The notes beneath the pieces were generated by a model. That model worked only from the letters and a program-made list of their open reading frames with translations, ran no database searches and was not told the DNA's origin. A DNA stretch of 64,000 bases from Corynebacterium aquatimens. GTDB lineage: Bacteria > Actinomycetota > Actinomycetes > Mycobacteriales > Mycobacteriaceae. Position numbers and translations under genes: made by a program. Positions 1 to 8,062 of this stretch are shown one piece after another. The stretch is from contig NZ_CP046980.1 in assembly GCF_030408395.1 (NCBI RefSeq), positions 620,001 to 684,000 of the forward strand. The letters are read 5' to 3'. How positions within the stretch are numbered: the first letter of the stretch is position 1; each line of letters opens with the position of its first letter.

Positions 1-1006
1 TCTTGCGGGCGCCGCGGGTGTTGTGCACCTTGGCCAGCGCGGCCTGCTTCTCGTTGAGCTCGCCAGCTTCCTCGAGCTCCAGCAGGCGGCGGCAGTACAG
101 CGCCATCGCCGTGAGCTCCTGGAGCATGTCCGCCAGGCGCTGCTGGATGATCTGGTTCTTCACCAGCGGGCGGCCGAACTGCACGCGGCGGTGCGCGTAG
201 TCGAGCGCCTTCTCGTAGCAGTCAATCGCCATGCCGAGCGCGACCCACGCCACCGCGATACGCGTGCCGGTAAGCACCTTCGCCGTGTCGCGGAAAGACT
301 GCGCGCCGGGCAGGCGGCGGTCGTCGCCAACGCGAACGTTGTTGAGCTTGATGTGCGCCTGCGGGATGCCGCGCAGGGACGCCTTGCCCTGGATGGTCTC
401 GGCGGAGTAGCCCTCGGCATCTTGGTCGACGATGAAGCCCTTGACCTCACCATCGGCCGTGTCGCGTGCCCACACAATTGCAATGTGGCCCACGGAGCCG
501 TGGCCGATCCACTTCTTCTCGCCGTTGATGACCCACTCGTCGCCGTCACGCTCCGCGGACGTCTCCAAGCCGATGGAGTCGGAGCCATGCTCCGGCTCAG
601 TCAACGCGAACGCACCGCGGATCTCCATGCGCGACATGGGGCCTAAGTACTTCGCCTTCTGCTCCTCTGAGCCGCATTCGGAGATGGAGCGCATGGACAG
701 ACCCGACTGCACGATGTGCGCCGTCGCCGTCGACGCGTCCGTGCGGGCGAGCTCCATCTGGATCAAACGGTTCGCACGGATCGAGGTCTCCGGCTGGCCC
801 TCGATGGCGATGCCGTCCGTGATCAGCCCGCGGCGCGCTGCTTCTTCAACGCCCGGGATGTTGTACTCGGCCTTCTCCCACGCTTCGTCGATGGACGGGC
901 GGGCAACTTCCATGAAGTCGCGGGCCTTCTGCCACCACTCCAAGTCAGCACCGTCAATGTCGGCGAACACCTGGTAGTAGTCGGTTTTAAAGTCAATGAG
1001 GGACAC
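1..1006 (-). CDS. Acyl-CoA dehydrogenase, glutaryl-CoA dehydrogenase-like (3' end cut by window)
   Basis: This flavin-dependent acyl-CoA dehydrogenase oxidises an acyl-CoA to the 2-enoyl-CoA and passes electrons to ETF. About 335 of roughly 393 residues are present; the last ~60, including the catalytic Glu loop, lie beyond base 1. It is closely similar over its whole length to the gene at 15152-16345 (shared blocks FALTEPEHGSDS, NGEKKWIGHGSVGH, RRVQFGRPLVKNQIIQQRLA), which places it in the GCDH/ACX4-like group. The GTG start at 1006 is preferred because GAAAGG lies 11 nt upstream; another in-frame GTG at 1018 abuts that site. It is the fourth gene after fixA, fixB and the cytochrome b gene, all on the minus strand. 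The substrate is not shown by sequence. Confidence 0.9.
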   Translation of the reverse strand, partial: MSLIDFKTDYYQVFADIDGADLEWWQKARDFMEVARPSIDEAWEKAEYNIPGVEEAARRGLITDGIAIEGQPETSIRANRLIQMELARTDASTATAHIVQSGLSMRSISECGSEEQKAKYLGPMSRMEIRGAFALTEPEHGSDSIGLETSAERDGDEWVINGEKKWIGHGSVGHIAIVWARDTADGEVKGFIVDQDAEGYSAETIQGKASLRGIPQAHIKLNNVRVGDDRRLPGAQSFRDTAKVLTGTRIAVAWVALGMAIDCYEKALDYAHRRVQFGRPLVKNQIIQQRLADMLQELTAMALYCRRLLELEEAGELNEKQAALAKVHNTRGARK

Positions 1007-1068
1007 GCTTACACGCACCTTTCATAGATTGCGGTCACTATACCTATCCATTGTGACTCATTTGGCTG

Positions 1069-2910
1069 TTATCTGTTGGAGACTTTGCCTGTCATTCGTG
1101 CCAGCGGCGCAACAATCATTGGCTTGGCCGCAAACCACGCGCCAGCAATGACCGCCATGGACAGCACGAACATGATCACGCCCCACCAGCTGTCGCCGCT
1201 TTGCGCCGCGAACATGTGGTTGAGGTTGCTGCGCACACCTGTGAGGACCACCAGCGCCACGTGGATAGCGATGAACACCACGAAGTACACCATCACCGGA
1301 TAGTGAATTTTCCGCGCCGCCGCTGCAGGCAGGATCTTGTTCGCGCCGGTCCAGCTTTCGCGCCAGAAGCTCGACATCCTGAACCCAGACACGAGCGCCA
1401 GGGGCGCGGCTATAAAAACCGTCGTGAAGTAGGCGAGCTCTTGCAGTGAGTTGTAGTACACCCACCCGTTTTCTTCCGGCCAGTTCAGCGTCAAGTACTG
1501 CAGCCCCGCGGACACGGCGTTGGGGAAGGTCTCCCAACTGGTTGGCACGATGCGCATCCACTGTCCGGTGGCGAAGAGCAGGATGAAGAAGATCACGCCG
1601 TTGAGCACCCACAGCACGTCCAACGCCTGGTGGAGCCACGTATTCAGACTTACCTTGGCCTTCGGGTTCCACTTCGGCGTCCAGTAGCCTTCCGGCCGCT
1701 TTTCGCTGCGGATTGTCAGTCCCGTGCGGATGATCAGCACCATCAGCAGCATGTTGAGGAAGTGAGTCCAGTTCAGCCACCAGGGGAAGCCCTCCGGCGC
1801 GGAGGCAGGTAGCGGTTGGCGCCCGTCGTAACGCTCGATGAAGTTCGAGCCCCACGCGGTGGTTTCCGTGATGTAGCGCGCGCTCATCACCACCAGCGCC
1901 ATCAGCAGCCCCGCGGCCACAGCGCCTCCAAGGAAACGCCAGATTCTGCGCCACGGCACGCCTTCTTGCTTATCGACGGCCCCCTTACCACCCTTCTTCC
2001 CCTTCCCCGCAGCGGTGGTTTTAGCCGCCGCTGCCTTCTTAGCTGGGGTTTTCCCTGTGCTCTTCTCTGTGCCCGCCTCTGTGCCCGTTCCTGCGGGCTT
2101 CTCTGCGGGCTTTCCGGTAGCTTTCTTTGCGTCCTGGCCAGGCGCACTCTGCTGCGTACCCTTCGCCGCCGGAGCAGCCGGAGCCGCCGGGGCAGCCGGT
2201 GCAGCTGGAGTGGCGGCGACAGGAGCCGCGGGCGCAACAGGGGCGGCCGGGGCCGCCGGCGCCGCCGAGACCGTGGCGCTTGGCGCAGCAGGAGCCGCGG
2301 GTGCTGCAGGCGCTGGCACCTCAACCGATGCAGCCGGAGGCCACGATTCCCCACCGGATACGCGAGGCAGACCTTGGCGAAGTTCTACAGCATGCGTCTC
2401 GCTGGCTGTCTGAGCAGAGTCACCTGGGGCACTAGAGTCAGCCGAATCTGCCGGGGCCCCCGGAGCGGCTGGCACCGCGACAGGAGTTGCGTTGACCGCC
2501 GCACCTGCGTCGGCAACGGGTGCCGCGGCAACGGGTGCCGCGACCGCGACAGTCCCCGCCGGTGGCCAAGGATCGCCACCGGATACGCGGGGCAGTCCTT
2601 GACGCAGCTGCACGGTGCTTTCTTCTGCGGTGGTTGCTTCTGTGGGCTGTCCGGTAGGGGCAGCCGGATCCGCCGGCGCTGCCGGGGCCGCTGGCGCTGC
2701 CGGGGCCGCTGGCGCTGCCGGGGCCGCTGGCGCTGCCGGGGCCGTGGGCACCGCAACCGTGGGCACGGCTGCGGCGGGGGCGGTGGCGGCGGGGGTGTCG
2801 TCGTTAAGCGGGGCTGGCGAAGTGGCCTCGGCGGGGGCGACGGCGTCGGCGGGTGGCCATGGCTCCCCGCCGGGAACGCGGGGCAGGCCACGGCGAAGCG
2901 TGGTGGACAT
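1069..2910 (-). CDS. Cytochrome b/b6-like membrane protein with Ala/Pro-rich, three-motif N-terminal region
   Basis: 613 residues in two parts. Residues 1 to ~320 are low-complexity Ala/Pro, then Lys/Ala-rich, and carry three copies of a motif of form LRxGLPRVxGGxPWPPA near residues 5, 103 and 176. Residues ~320-613 are an integral membrane domain with about five helices and conserved His in LNWTHFLNM, NTWLHQALD and a pair spaced H-x13-H in the KIHYP...AIHVAL helix, the pattern of haem-b ligands. It lies 13 nt after fixB and about 60 nt before an acyl-CoA dehydrogenase. The context suggests it takes electrons from ETF or delivers them to the respiratory chain; that is inference, not family knowledge. 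The start ATG has only a weak upstream ribosome site. Confidence 0.8.
   Translation of the reverse strand: MSTTLRRGLPRVPGGEPWPPADAVAPAEATSPAPLNDDTPAATAPAAAVPTVAVPTAPAAPAAPAAPAAPAAPAAPAAPADPAAPTGQPTEATTAEESTVQLRQGLPRVSGGDPWPPAGTVAVAAPVAAAPVADAGAAVNATPVAVPAAPGAPADSADSSAPGDSAQTASETHAVELRQGLPRVSGGESWPPAASVEVPAPAAPAAPAAPSATVSAAPAAPAAPVAPAAPVAATPAAPAAPAAPAAPAAKGTQQSAPGQDAKKATGKPAEKPAGTGTEAGTEKSTGKTPAKKAAAAKTTAAGKGKKGGKGAVDKQEGVPWRRIWRFLGGAVAAGLLMALVVMSARYITETTAWGSNFIERYDGRQPLPASAPEGFPWWLNWTHFLNMLLMVLIIRTGLTIRSEKRPEGYWTPKWNPKAKVSLNTWLHQALDVLWVLNGVIFFILLFATGQWMRIVPTSWETFPNAVSAGLQYLTLNWPEENGWVYYNSLQELAYFTTVFIAAPLALVSGFRMSSFWRESWTGANKILPAAAARKIHYPVMVYFVVFIAIHVALVVLTGVRSNLNHMFAAQSGDSWWGVIMFVLSMAVIAGAWFAAKPMIVAPLARMTGKVSNR
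2678..2745. repeat. 18-bp tandem repeat inside the cytochrome b-like gene
   Basis: About three and a half head-to-tail copies of an 18-bp unit (GCTGCCGGGGCCGCTGGC on the plus strand) encode part of the Ala-Ala-Pro stretch near residues 55-77 of the minus-strand protein. The copies are nearly identical at the DNA level, so slippage could change the length without breaking the frame. Confidence 0.8.
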
Positions 2911-2923
2911 AGCTGGTTTTTGC

Positions 2924-3928
2924 CTACTTCCTGCTGTCGATCGCGTCGATGAGCTGGGGGACTACTTCGAAGACGTCGCCCACGATGCCGAAGTCCGCGA
3001 TTTCGAAGATGGGGGAGTCCGCATCTGTGTTGATCGCAACGATGGTACCTGCCGTCTGCATGCCAGCGAGGTGTTGGATGGCCCCAGAAATACCGAGGGC
3101 AATGTAGAGCTGTGGTGAGACCACAACACCGGTCTGGCCGACTTGGTGGGTGTGATCGATGTACCCGGCGTCCACGGCCGCGCGGGAGGCGCCAACGGCG
3201 GCGCCCAACGCGTCGGCGAGGGACCCGGTGATTTCCTCGAACTTGTCCTCGGAGCCCATGGCGCGGCCGCCGGCGACGACCTTGTCGGCGGTGCGCAGAT
3301 CCGGGCGGGAGCTGGTCTGTACGAGCGGTTCCGTGCTGGTGACTGTGGCGGCGCGGCGGCCGGATGGTTCGACGGCGAGGGTCTCCACGCTGGCCTGGGT
3401 GGCCGCGGCGCGGTGTTCGATCCCGCCTTGGCGGACGGTGATCACGGGCGCGGAGTGGGTCGCGGCGGAGACGGATGTGTAGTTGCCGCCGTAGACGGAG
3501 TGGTCCACGATGACGCCTTCGTCGTCGCGGCGCACGCCAACGGCGTCAACGCACAACGCTAATCGACGACGGGCAGCCAGCCGCCCGGCTACATCACGCC
3601 CGTTGATGGAGTGGGCGATGATGACGGCGGCCGGGCGGACGGTGTCGAATGCGGCGTCGGCGGCGTCCACGATGCTCGTGCCGTCGTTGCCGGCTGATCC
3701 GGCGGCTGCGTCGGCCGCTGCATCGGCGATTAAGACGCGGGTGGCGCCGAGCGCGCCGAGCTTAGAAGCGAGCGCGTCGTTGTCGCCTGCGGCGGAGGTA
3801 GCGAGTACCACGGGCGCGCCGATTGTGCTGGCTGCACCGATGAGTTCGGCGGCGGTGGTGGGAATGCCACCGTGCGGGGAGTCGTCCAAAACGACTAGGA
3901 CAGGGTAGGTGGTGTCGGGAGTAGTCAC
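2924..3928 (-). CDS. fixB: Electron transfer flavoprotein alpha subunit
   Basis: ETF alpha binds FAD and, with ETF beta, collects electrons from acyl-CoA dehydrogenases. The 334-residue protein has the normal two-part layout. The C-terminal FAD domain is clear, with VVAGGRAMGSEDKFEE, HTHQVGQTG and GISGAIQHLAGM, and ends in the usual acidic tail region FEVVPQLIDAI. The N-terminal half is shorter on recognisable motifs. The GTG start at 3928 has AAGGAA about 9 nt upstream. It follows fixA by 57 nt and precedes the cytochrome b gene by 13 nt, consistent with one transcript. The name fixB marks family only; there is nothing about nitrogen fixation here. Confidence 0.95.
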   Translation of the reverse strand: MTTPDTTYPVLVVLDDSPHGGIPTTAAELIGAASTIGAPVVLATSAAGDNDALASKLGALGATRVLIADAAADAAAGSAGNDGTSIVDAADAAFDTVRPAAVIIAHSINGRDVAGRLAARRRLALCVDAVGVRRDDEGVIVDHSVYGGNYTSVSAATHSAPVITVRQGGIEHRAAATQASVETLAVEPSGRRAATVTSTEPLVQTSSRPDLRTADKVVAGGRAMGSEDKFEEITGSLADALGAAVGASRAAVDAGYIDHTHQVGQTGVVVSPQLYIALGISGAIQHLAGMQTAGTIVAINTDADSPIFEIADFGIVGDVFEVVPQLIDAIDSRK

Positions 3929-3985
3929 GGCTAAAAGTTCCTTGTTCGTGTCCAGGATCGTCTCCTGGTTCGTGTCCAGCGGTTT

Positions 3986-4756
3986 TTAAATCAGACGGTT
4001 TGCGGCCAGGAAGTCGGCGAGCTGTTCTGCGGCGGTGCCGTCGTCGTGGATGATGGTTCCGGCTTCGCGGGCGGGGCGCTCGGCGATGTCGATCATGATG
4101 GAGCGCGCGTGGCTGAAATCCTCCGGGTCAATCCCAAGGTCGGCCAGCGCGACGGTGTTCAACGGCTTCTTCTTCGCTGCCATGAGCCCCTTGAAGTTGG
4201 GGTAGCGCGGGTCGGGGAAGTGCTCGGTGACTGAAATGACGGCGGGAAGCTGCGCCTCCAGGCCCACGGTGGCGGTGTCGCTTGCTCGCGTGGCGGTGAC
4301 GTTGTCGCCCGCGACGGTGACCTCTGTCAGGTTGGTCAGGGCGGGCCAGTCGAGTAGTTCCGCGACCATCGCTGGGATCATTCCGGCATTGCCGTCGGTG
4401 GACAGGTTGCCGGCGACCACGAGGTCGTAGCCGTTGGCCTTGATCATGGCGGCGAGAACTTCGGCGGTCAGGGTAAGGTCGGCGCCGATGAGTCCGTCGT
4501 CCGTAGCGATGTGCGCGCTTGTTGCGCCCATCGCGAGGCCTTTGCGGATGCTCCCAGAGATCGACGCCGGGCCGACGGAGAGGATCTCCACCTCACCGTT
4601 GTTGGCGGAGGCGATAGCCAGAGCCGCTTCGACTGCGCGCTCACCGATTTCGTCGGCAACCACGTCGCCAGAGCGGTCGGCAAGCCCGGTCTCCAAGTCG
4701 ATCTCACGGTCGCCGTACGTATCGGGGACTTCTTTGAGTAGCACTGCGATGCGCAT
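3986..4756 (-). CDS. fixA: Electron transfer flavoprotein beta subunit
   Basis: ETF beta binds AMP and partners the alpha subunit encoded next. The 256-residue product opens with MRIAVLLKEVPDTYG, typical of the family, and contains the nucleotide-loop region AGNLSTDGNAGMIPAMVAELL and the AAKKKPL segment near the C terminus. The ATG at 4756 is chosen over an upstream in-frame start at 4780 because GAGGGA sits just before it and it matches the usual family N terminus. It is the first gene of the minus-strand arm, divergent from the TetR gene, with an operator-like site at 4791-4803 in between. Confidence 0.95.
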   Translation of the reverse strand: MRIAVLLKEVPDTYGDREIDLETGLADRSGDVVADEIGERAVEAALAIASANNGEVEILSVGPASISGSIRKGLAMGATSAHIATDDGLIGADLTLTAEVLAAMIKANGYDLVVAGNLSTDGNAGMIPAMVAELLDWPALTNLTEVTVAGDNVTATRASDTATVGLEAQLPAVISVTEHFPDPRYPNFKGLMAAKKKPLNTVALADLGIDPEDFSHARSIMIDIAERPAREAGTIIHDDGTAAEQLADFLAANRLI

Positions 4757-4790
4757 GGGGCTCCCTCGCTTTAGATACAAAACTAATTAC

Positions 4791-4809
4791 TTAACGAACG
4801 TTATATAAT
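4791..4809. promoter_or_regulatory. Operator-like site and -10 element between fixA and the TetR gene
   Basis: TTAACGAACGTTA (4791-4803) contains the imperfect dyad TAACG-AA-CGTTA. It is followed at once by TATAAT (4804-4809), a good -10 for the rightward tetR transcript. The identical 13-mer occurs, inverted, at 7217-7229 in the other divergent promoter region of the island. A repressor bound here would cover the promoter. That the local TetR protein is the binder is inferred from position. Confidence 0.65.
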
Positions 4810-4899
4810 GCTACAATCACGCTATCTCACAAGCAACCTCGATGAATAAAAAAATAGGCTGCTGTTTCAGCCCCCTTTTAAAGTGACAAGGAAACCCTT

Positions 4900-5568
4900 A
4901 TGCCTTCTTCCGCCGGTCGCGCATCTGCCGGTCGCACCCCGTCGATAAGCGAAGAGCTCGATTGGCGCGTGTTCCCGCCGCTAGAGCTCGATGAGTTCTT
5001 GACGGCGGCGCTGAAGCTCATCAATGAGCGCGGCTATCACGCGACGAGCGTGCGCAACATCGTCAAGGAAGTGGGTGTTACCATTCCTTCCTTCTACTAC
5101 CACTATGAGAACAAGCAGCAGATGCTGGTCGCGCTCATGGAATATTCGATGGATGTGGTGGACAGCCGGATCGACGCGGCGCTTGAAGAGGCCGGGGATG
5201 ACGTGGTGCAGCAGCTGGTTAACCTCACTGAATCGGCCTGCTTGATCATGGCGTATTACCGCGAGCTGACCTACTTGGACAGCGAGATCCGGTCCTTGGA
5301 GGAAGACAACATGCGGCGCTATGCGCAGCGGCGTGACCGCAGTGAGGAGCTCATGCGCGGGATCGTCAAGGAGGGCTGTGAACAGGGAATTTTCCACACC
5401 CGCTACCCGGCTGATGTGTCGCGCGCGTTGTTTAGCGCGATTCAAGGCATCGCGCTGTGGTACCGCATGGATGGCCCCGACACGCCCGAGGAGATGGCGC
5501 GCAAGTACGCGCACTTTGCGCTCGCACTGGTTGAGGCAGATCCGCACGTCACGGCGGCAATAAAATAG
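4900..5568 (+). CDS. TetR-family transcriptional regulator
   Basis: 222 residues. The N-terminal helix-turn-helix domain is plain at about residues 28-75 (AALKLINERGYHATSVRNIVKEVGV then SFYYHYENKQQML). The C-terminal ligand-binding part is helical and has no named signature, as usual for regulators of acyl-CoA metabolism. AAGGAAACCC precedes the ATG. The gene is divergent from fixA and sits between the two arms of the catabolic island, so it is the obvious candidate to repress both arms through the shared 13-bp sites. The inducer is probably an acyl-CoA intermediate (inference). Residues 14-18 are encoded across one copy of the 11-mer discussed in the findings, using the rare Ile codon ATA. 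Confidence 0.9.
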   Translation: MPSSAGRASAGRTPSISEELDWRVFPPLELDEFLTAALKLINERGYHATSVRNIVKEVGVTIPSFYYHYENKQQMLVALMEYSMDVVDSRIDAALEEAGDDVVQQLVNLTESACLIMAYYRELTYLDSEIRSLEEDNMRRYAQRRDRSEELMRGIVKEGCEQGIFHTRYPADVSRALFSAIQGIALWYRMDGPDTPEEMARKYAHFALALVEADPHVTAAIK

Positions 5569-5617
5569 CGCCCACGCGGGGCGCTTGACGACGGTCACCT
5601 TTTAGCGATCAAGGCTG

Positions 5618-7129
5618 CTAGCGCAGGGCAGCAATCGCCTGCTTGATCTCGCCGCGCTTGTTCTTGCCCGCGGCCGTTTTTGGCAGGGATTCAACGAAGT
5701 AGACGTCGCGGATCTTCTTGTACGGGGTGACGCGCTGAGCAACCCAGTCCATGATCTCCTCGCCAGTGATCGTGGAACCCTTGGAGCGGACGATCAGGGC
5801 GATGGGAACCTCAAGGCCGCCGCGGTCGGTGCCGACCACGCAGCAGTCGTCGATCGACTCGTGGGTGAGGAGGAGTTGCTCAAGTTCGGCCGGTGCGACC
5901 TGGTAGCCCTTGTACTTGATGAGCTCCTTGTAGCGATCGACGATGCGCACGGTGCCGTCCTCTTCCAACTTGGCAACGTCGCCGGTGCGGAACCACTCGC
6001 CGTCGAAGGTTTCCTCGGTGGCCTTCGGGTTGTCGCGGTAGCCGCGAAGCAAGCATGGGCTTTGAAGCACCAGCTCGCCGCGCTCACCGTTCGGGACCTC
6101 TTCGAGGGTCTCGGGGTCGACGATCTTGAAGGTGACGTTGGGGGCGGCAAAGCCGATGCAGCCCGGGTCGGTCTTATCCATGATGGAGAAGTGGGTCACC
6201 ACGGTCTCGGTCAGGCCGTAGCCTTGCAGGATTTTCACACCAAGGCGGTGGTACACGGCGTTGGAGATCTCCGCGGTGAGCGGGCCGGAACCGCACATCA
6301 TGAACTTCGTGGTTTCGAAGCCGTCGGCCTGGGCGAGCGGGTGCTTCGCGATAGCAACGGCCATCGGCGGGGCGATGAAGCTCAGCTCGATGCCGTACTT
6401 TCCGTGGGCGAGGATGAACTCTTCCAAGTCGAACTTCGGCATGGTGAAGATGGTGGAGCGCTGGGAGAGGTTAAAGAACAGTAAGACCACCAGGCCGTAG
6501 ATGTGGCTGAACGGAAGTGCGCTCAGAGCGCGCAGAGGTGCACCGGCGCCGTTGTATTCAAAGGCAGAGGCGACTTGCAGGCAGTTCATCACTAGGGAGC
6601 GGTGGGGCATGTCCACGCCCTTCGGGAGGCCGGTTGTGCCCGAAGAGAACGGCATGCAGGCGATCGCATCCGGGTCGAGCGTGATGTCCGGGGCGGGCAG
6701 ATTCTTGCGGTAGATCGAGGGCAGTTCGGAGAGCCAAATCTGCTCGATGCCTTCCACGTCGGTCAGGCCGATGTAGAGCTTCGACTTGCCGATCCCGATG
6801 GCGTGGTCCACGTCCTTCTGGTTCATCAGAATGCCTACCGGGCTGGCCACGGCCCCAGCTCGCTGAATGCCCAACGTCGCGGCAGCGAAGTGGATCGAGT
6901 TCGGGATCTGCAAGGTCACGGTGTCGCCCGGACCGATGCCGCGGGCTGCGAGTTCGCCGGCCACAGCGTCGACGCGCTGTTTCAGTTCGGCGTAGGTGAC
7001 TTCATCACCGGTGTTGACCTCGTGAATGGCCACACGGCCAAGTTCTTCTTCGGTGAGGCCTTCGAAGATGAGTGTGTAGAGGTCGGTGTTCGGATCTTCA
7101 ACGCTGGGGAAGGGGCTGGTATGTGGCAT
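5618..7129 (-). CDS. Acyl-CoA ligase (AMP-forming), first of three
   Basis: 503 residues, normal for the ANL adenylating superfamily and nearest in style to 4-coumarate-CoA-ligase-like enzymes. The phosphate loop is PFSSGTTGLPKGV, the hinge region is WFRTGDVAKLEEDG, the following RYKELIKYKGYQVAP is intact, and the catalytic Lys motif near the C terminus is PKTAAGKNKRGE. It activates a carboxylic acid to its CoA thioester through an acyl-adenylate. AGGAGG lies 8 nt before the ATG. It is divergent from the SDR gene, with the second operator-like site between them. It is about as similar to the ligases at 12386 and 16389 as they are to each other, suggesting old paralogues with different substrate ranges. 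Confidence 0.93.
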   Translation of the reverse strand: MPHTSPFPSVEDPNTDLYTLIFEGLTEEELGRVAIHEVNTGDEVTYAELKQRVDAVAGELAARGIGPGDTVTLQIPNSIHFAAATLGIQRAGAVASPVGILMNQKDVDHAIGIGKSKLYIGLTDVEGIEQIWLSELPSIYRKNLPAPDITLDPDAIACMPFSSGTTGLPKGVDMPHRSLVMNCLQVASAFEYNGAGAPLRALSALPFSHIYGLVVLLFFNLSQRSTIFTMPKFDLEEFILAHGKYGIELSFIAPPMAVAIAKHPLAQADGFETTKFMMCGSGPLTAEISNAVYHRLGVKILQGYGLTETVVTHFSIMDKTDPGCIGFAAPNVTFKIVDPETLEEVPNGERGELVLQSPCLLRGYRDNPKATEETFDGEWFRTGDVAKLEEDGTVRIVDRYKELIKYKGYQVAPAELEQLLLTHESIDDCCVVGTDRGGLEVPIALIVRSKGSTITGEEIMDWVAQRVTPYKKIRDVYFVESLPKTAAGKNKRGEIKQAIAALR

Positions 7130-7216
7130 GTCTGGTCCTCCTTGGTTGCTCGTGCAGTTGAAAAACTTTCTTATCCAAACTGGTTGCTTGGTGTGTGGTT
7201 CGACTGTAACATTATT

Positions 7217-7229
7217 TAACGTTCGTTAA
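7217..7229. promoter_or_regulatory. Second operator-like site, between ligase and SDR genes
   Basis: TAACGTTCGTTAA is the exact reverse complement of the 13-mer at 4791-4803 and has the same TAACG-NN-CGTTA dyad. It lies 25 nt upstream of the SDR start and about 90 nt upstream of the divergent ligase start, so one bound repressor could block both promoters. Confidence 0.65.
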
Positions 7230-7253
7230 GTTCTTTTCGAAAGGAAAATATTC

Positions 7254-8024
7254 ATGCAGATCTCAGGTAAGTCCGCAATCGTCACCGGTGGAGCATCCGG
7301 TCTTGGCCTGGCCACCACGAAGGCCCTGGCAGATGCTGGTGCCCGCGTCATCGTCATCGATTTGCCGAACGCTGACCAGTCCGCAATCGAGGAGATCAAC
7401 AACTCCGCATCCGGCTCCGTCGAGTTCGCTGGCGCAGACGTGACCAACGAAGAGCAGGTCCAGGCGGCCGTCGAAACGGCGAACAGCGAGGGCAAGCTGT
7501 CCATCGTTGTCAACTGCGCGGGTATCGGTAACGGCATCAAGACCGCATCGTCCAAGGGCGCGTTCCCGCTGGATGCGTTCCAGAAGGTCATCAACATCAA
7601 CCTGGTGGGTACCTTCAACGTCACCCGCCTCGCAGCGCAGGCAATGCTGGGCAACGAGCCCGACGGGGAAGAGCGCGGCGTGATCATCAACACCGCCTCC
7701 GTCGCAGCGTTTGAGGGCCAGATGGGCCAGGCCGCCTACTCCGCGTCGAAGGGCGGCGTCGTTGGCATGACCCTGCCGATCGCCCGCGACCTGTGCCGCG
7801 CACTGATCCGCTGCAACACCATCGCACCGGGCACCTTTGAGACCCCGATGCTGGCTCAGCTGCCGGACGAGGTCAAGGCATCGCTCGGTGCCCAGGTCCC
7901 GCACCCGTCCCGCCTGGGTAAGCCGGCTGAGTTCGCCCAGCTGGTCCAGTCCATCGTGGAGAACCCGATGATCAACGGCGAGACCATTCGTATCGACGGC
8001 GCTATTCGCATGGGCGTCAAGTAA
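7254..8024 (+). CDS. SDR-family 3-hydroxyacyl-CoA dehydrogenase (HSD10-like)
   Basis: 256 residues. The N-terminal TGGASGLG is the NAD-binding glycine motif, VNCAGIG follows, and the catalytic Ser-Tyr-Lys set is in NTASVAAFEG...AAYSASKGG. The overall sequence, including VIDLPNAD after beta-2 and the long insert AFQKVININLVGTFNV, matches the type II (17-beta-HSD10-like) 3-hydroxyacyl-CoA dehydrogenases, which oxidise straight-chain and 2-methyl-branched 3-hydroxyacyl-CoAs. The Asp after beta-2 favours NAD over NADP. GAAAGGAAAA precedes the ATG. It is the first gene of a six-gene plus-strand run and would do the third step of the beta-oxidation cycle. Confidence 0.88.
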   Translation: MQISGKSAIVTGGASGLGLATTKALADAGARVIVIDLPNADQSAIEEINNSASGSVEFAGADVTNEEQVQAAVETANSEGKLSIVVNCAGIGNGIKTASSKGAFPLDAFQKVININLVGTFNVTRLAAQAMLGNEPDGEERGVIINTASVAAFEGQMGQAAYSASKGGVVGMTLPIARDLCRALIRCNTIAPGTFETPMLAQLPDEVKASLGAQVPHPSRLGKPAEFAQLVQSIVENPMINGETIRIDGAIRMGVK

Positions 8025-8062
8025 GCACTCCCACCCAAAGCAGGAAAGAAGGGCATAAAACC

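Noticed and set aside
160..588. Arg/Ser/Thr-rich open frame on the minus strand at the left end
   Set aside because: It is an out-of-frame shadow of the truncated acyl-CoA dehydrogenase, whose true frame runs off the window edge.
1816..2952. Arg/Gly-rich open frame on the plus strand opposite the cytochrome b-like gene
   Set aside because: It is the antisense shadow of an Ala/Pro-rich coding region, where stop codons are rare in every frame. Composition is unlike any protein family.
1..4756. Carnitine (cai/fix) pathway or nitrogen-fixation fix genes
   Set aside because: The ETF genes share family names with fixAB, but the CaiB-family protein has the racemase residues and a full beta-oxidation set is present. 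Nothing specific to carnitine or nitrogenase was seen.
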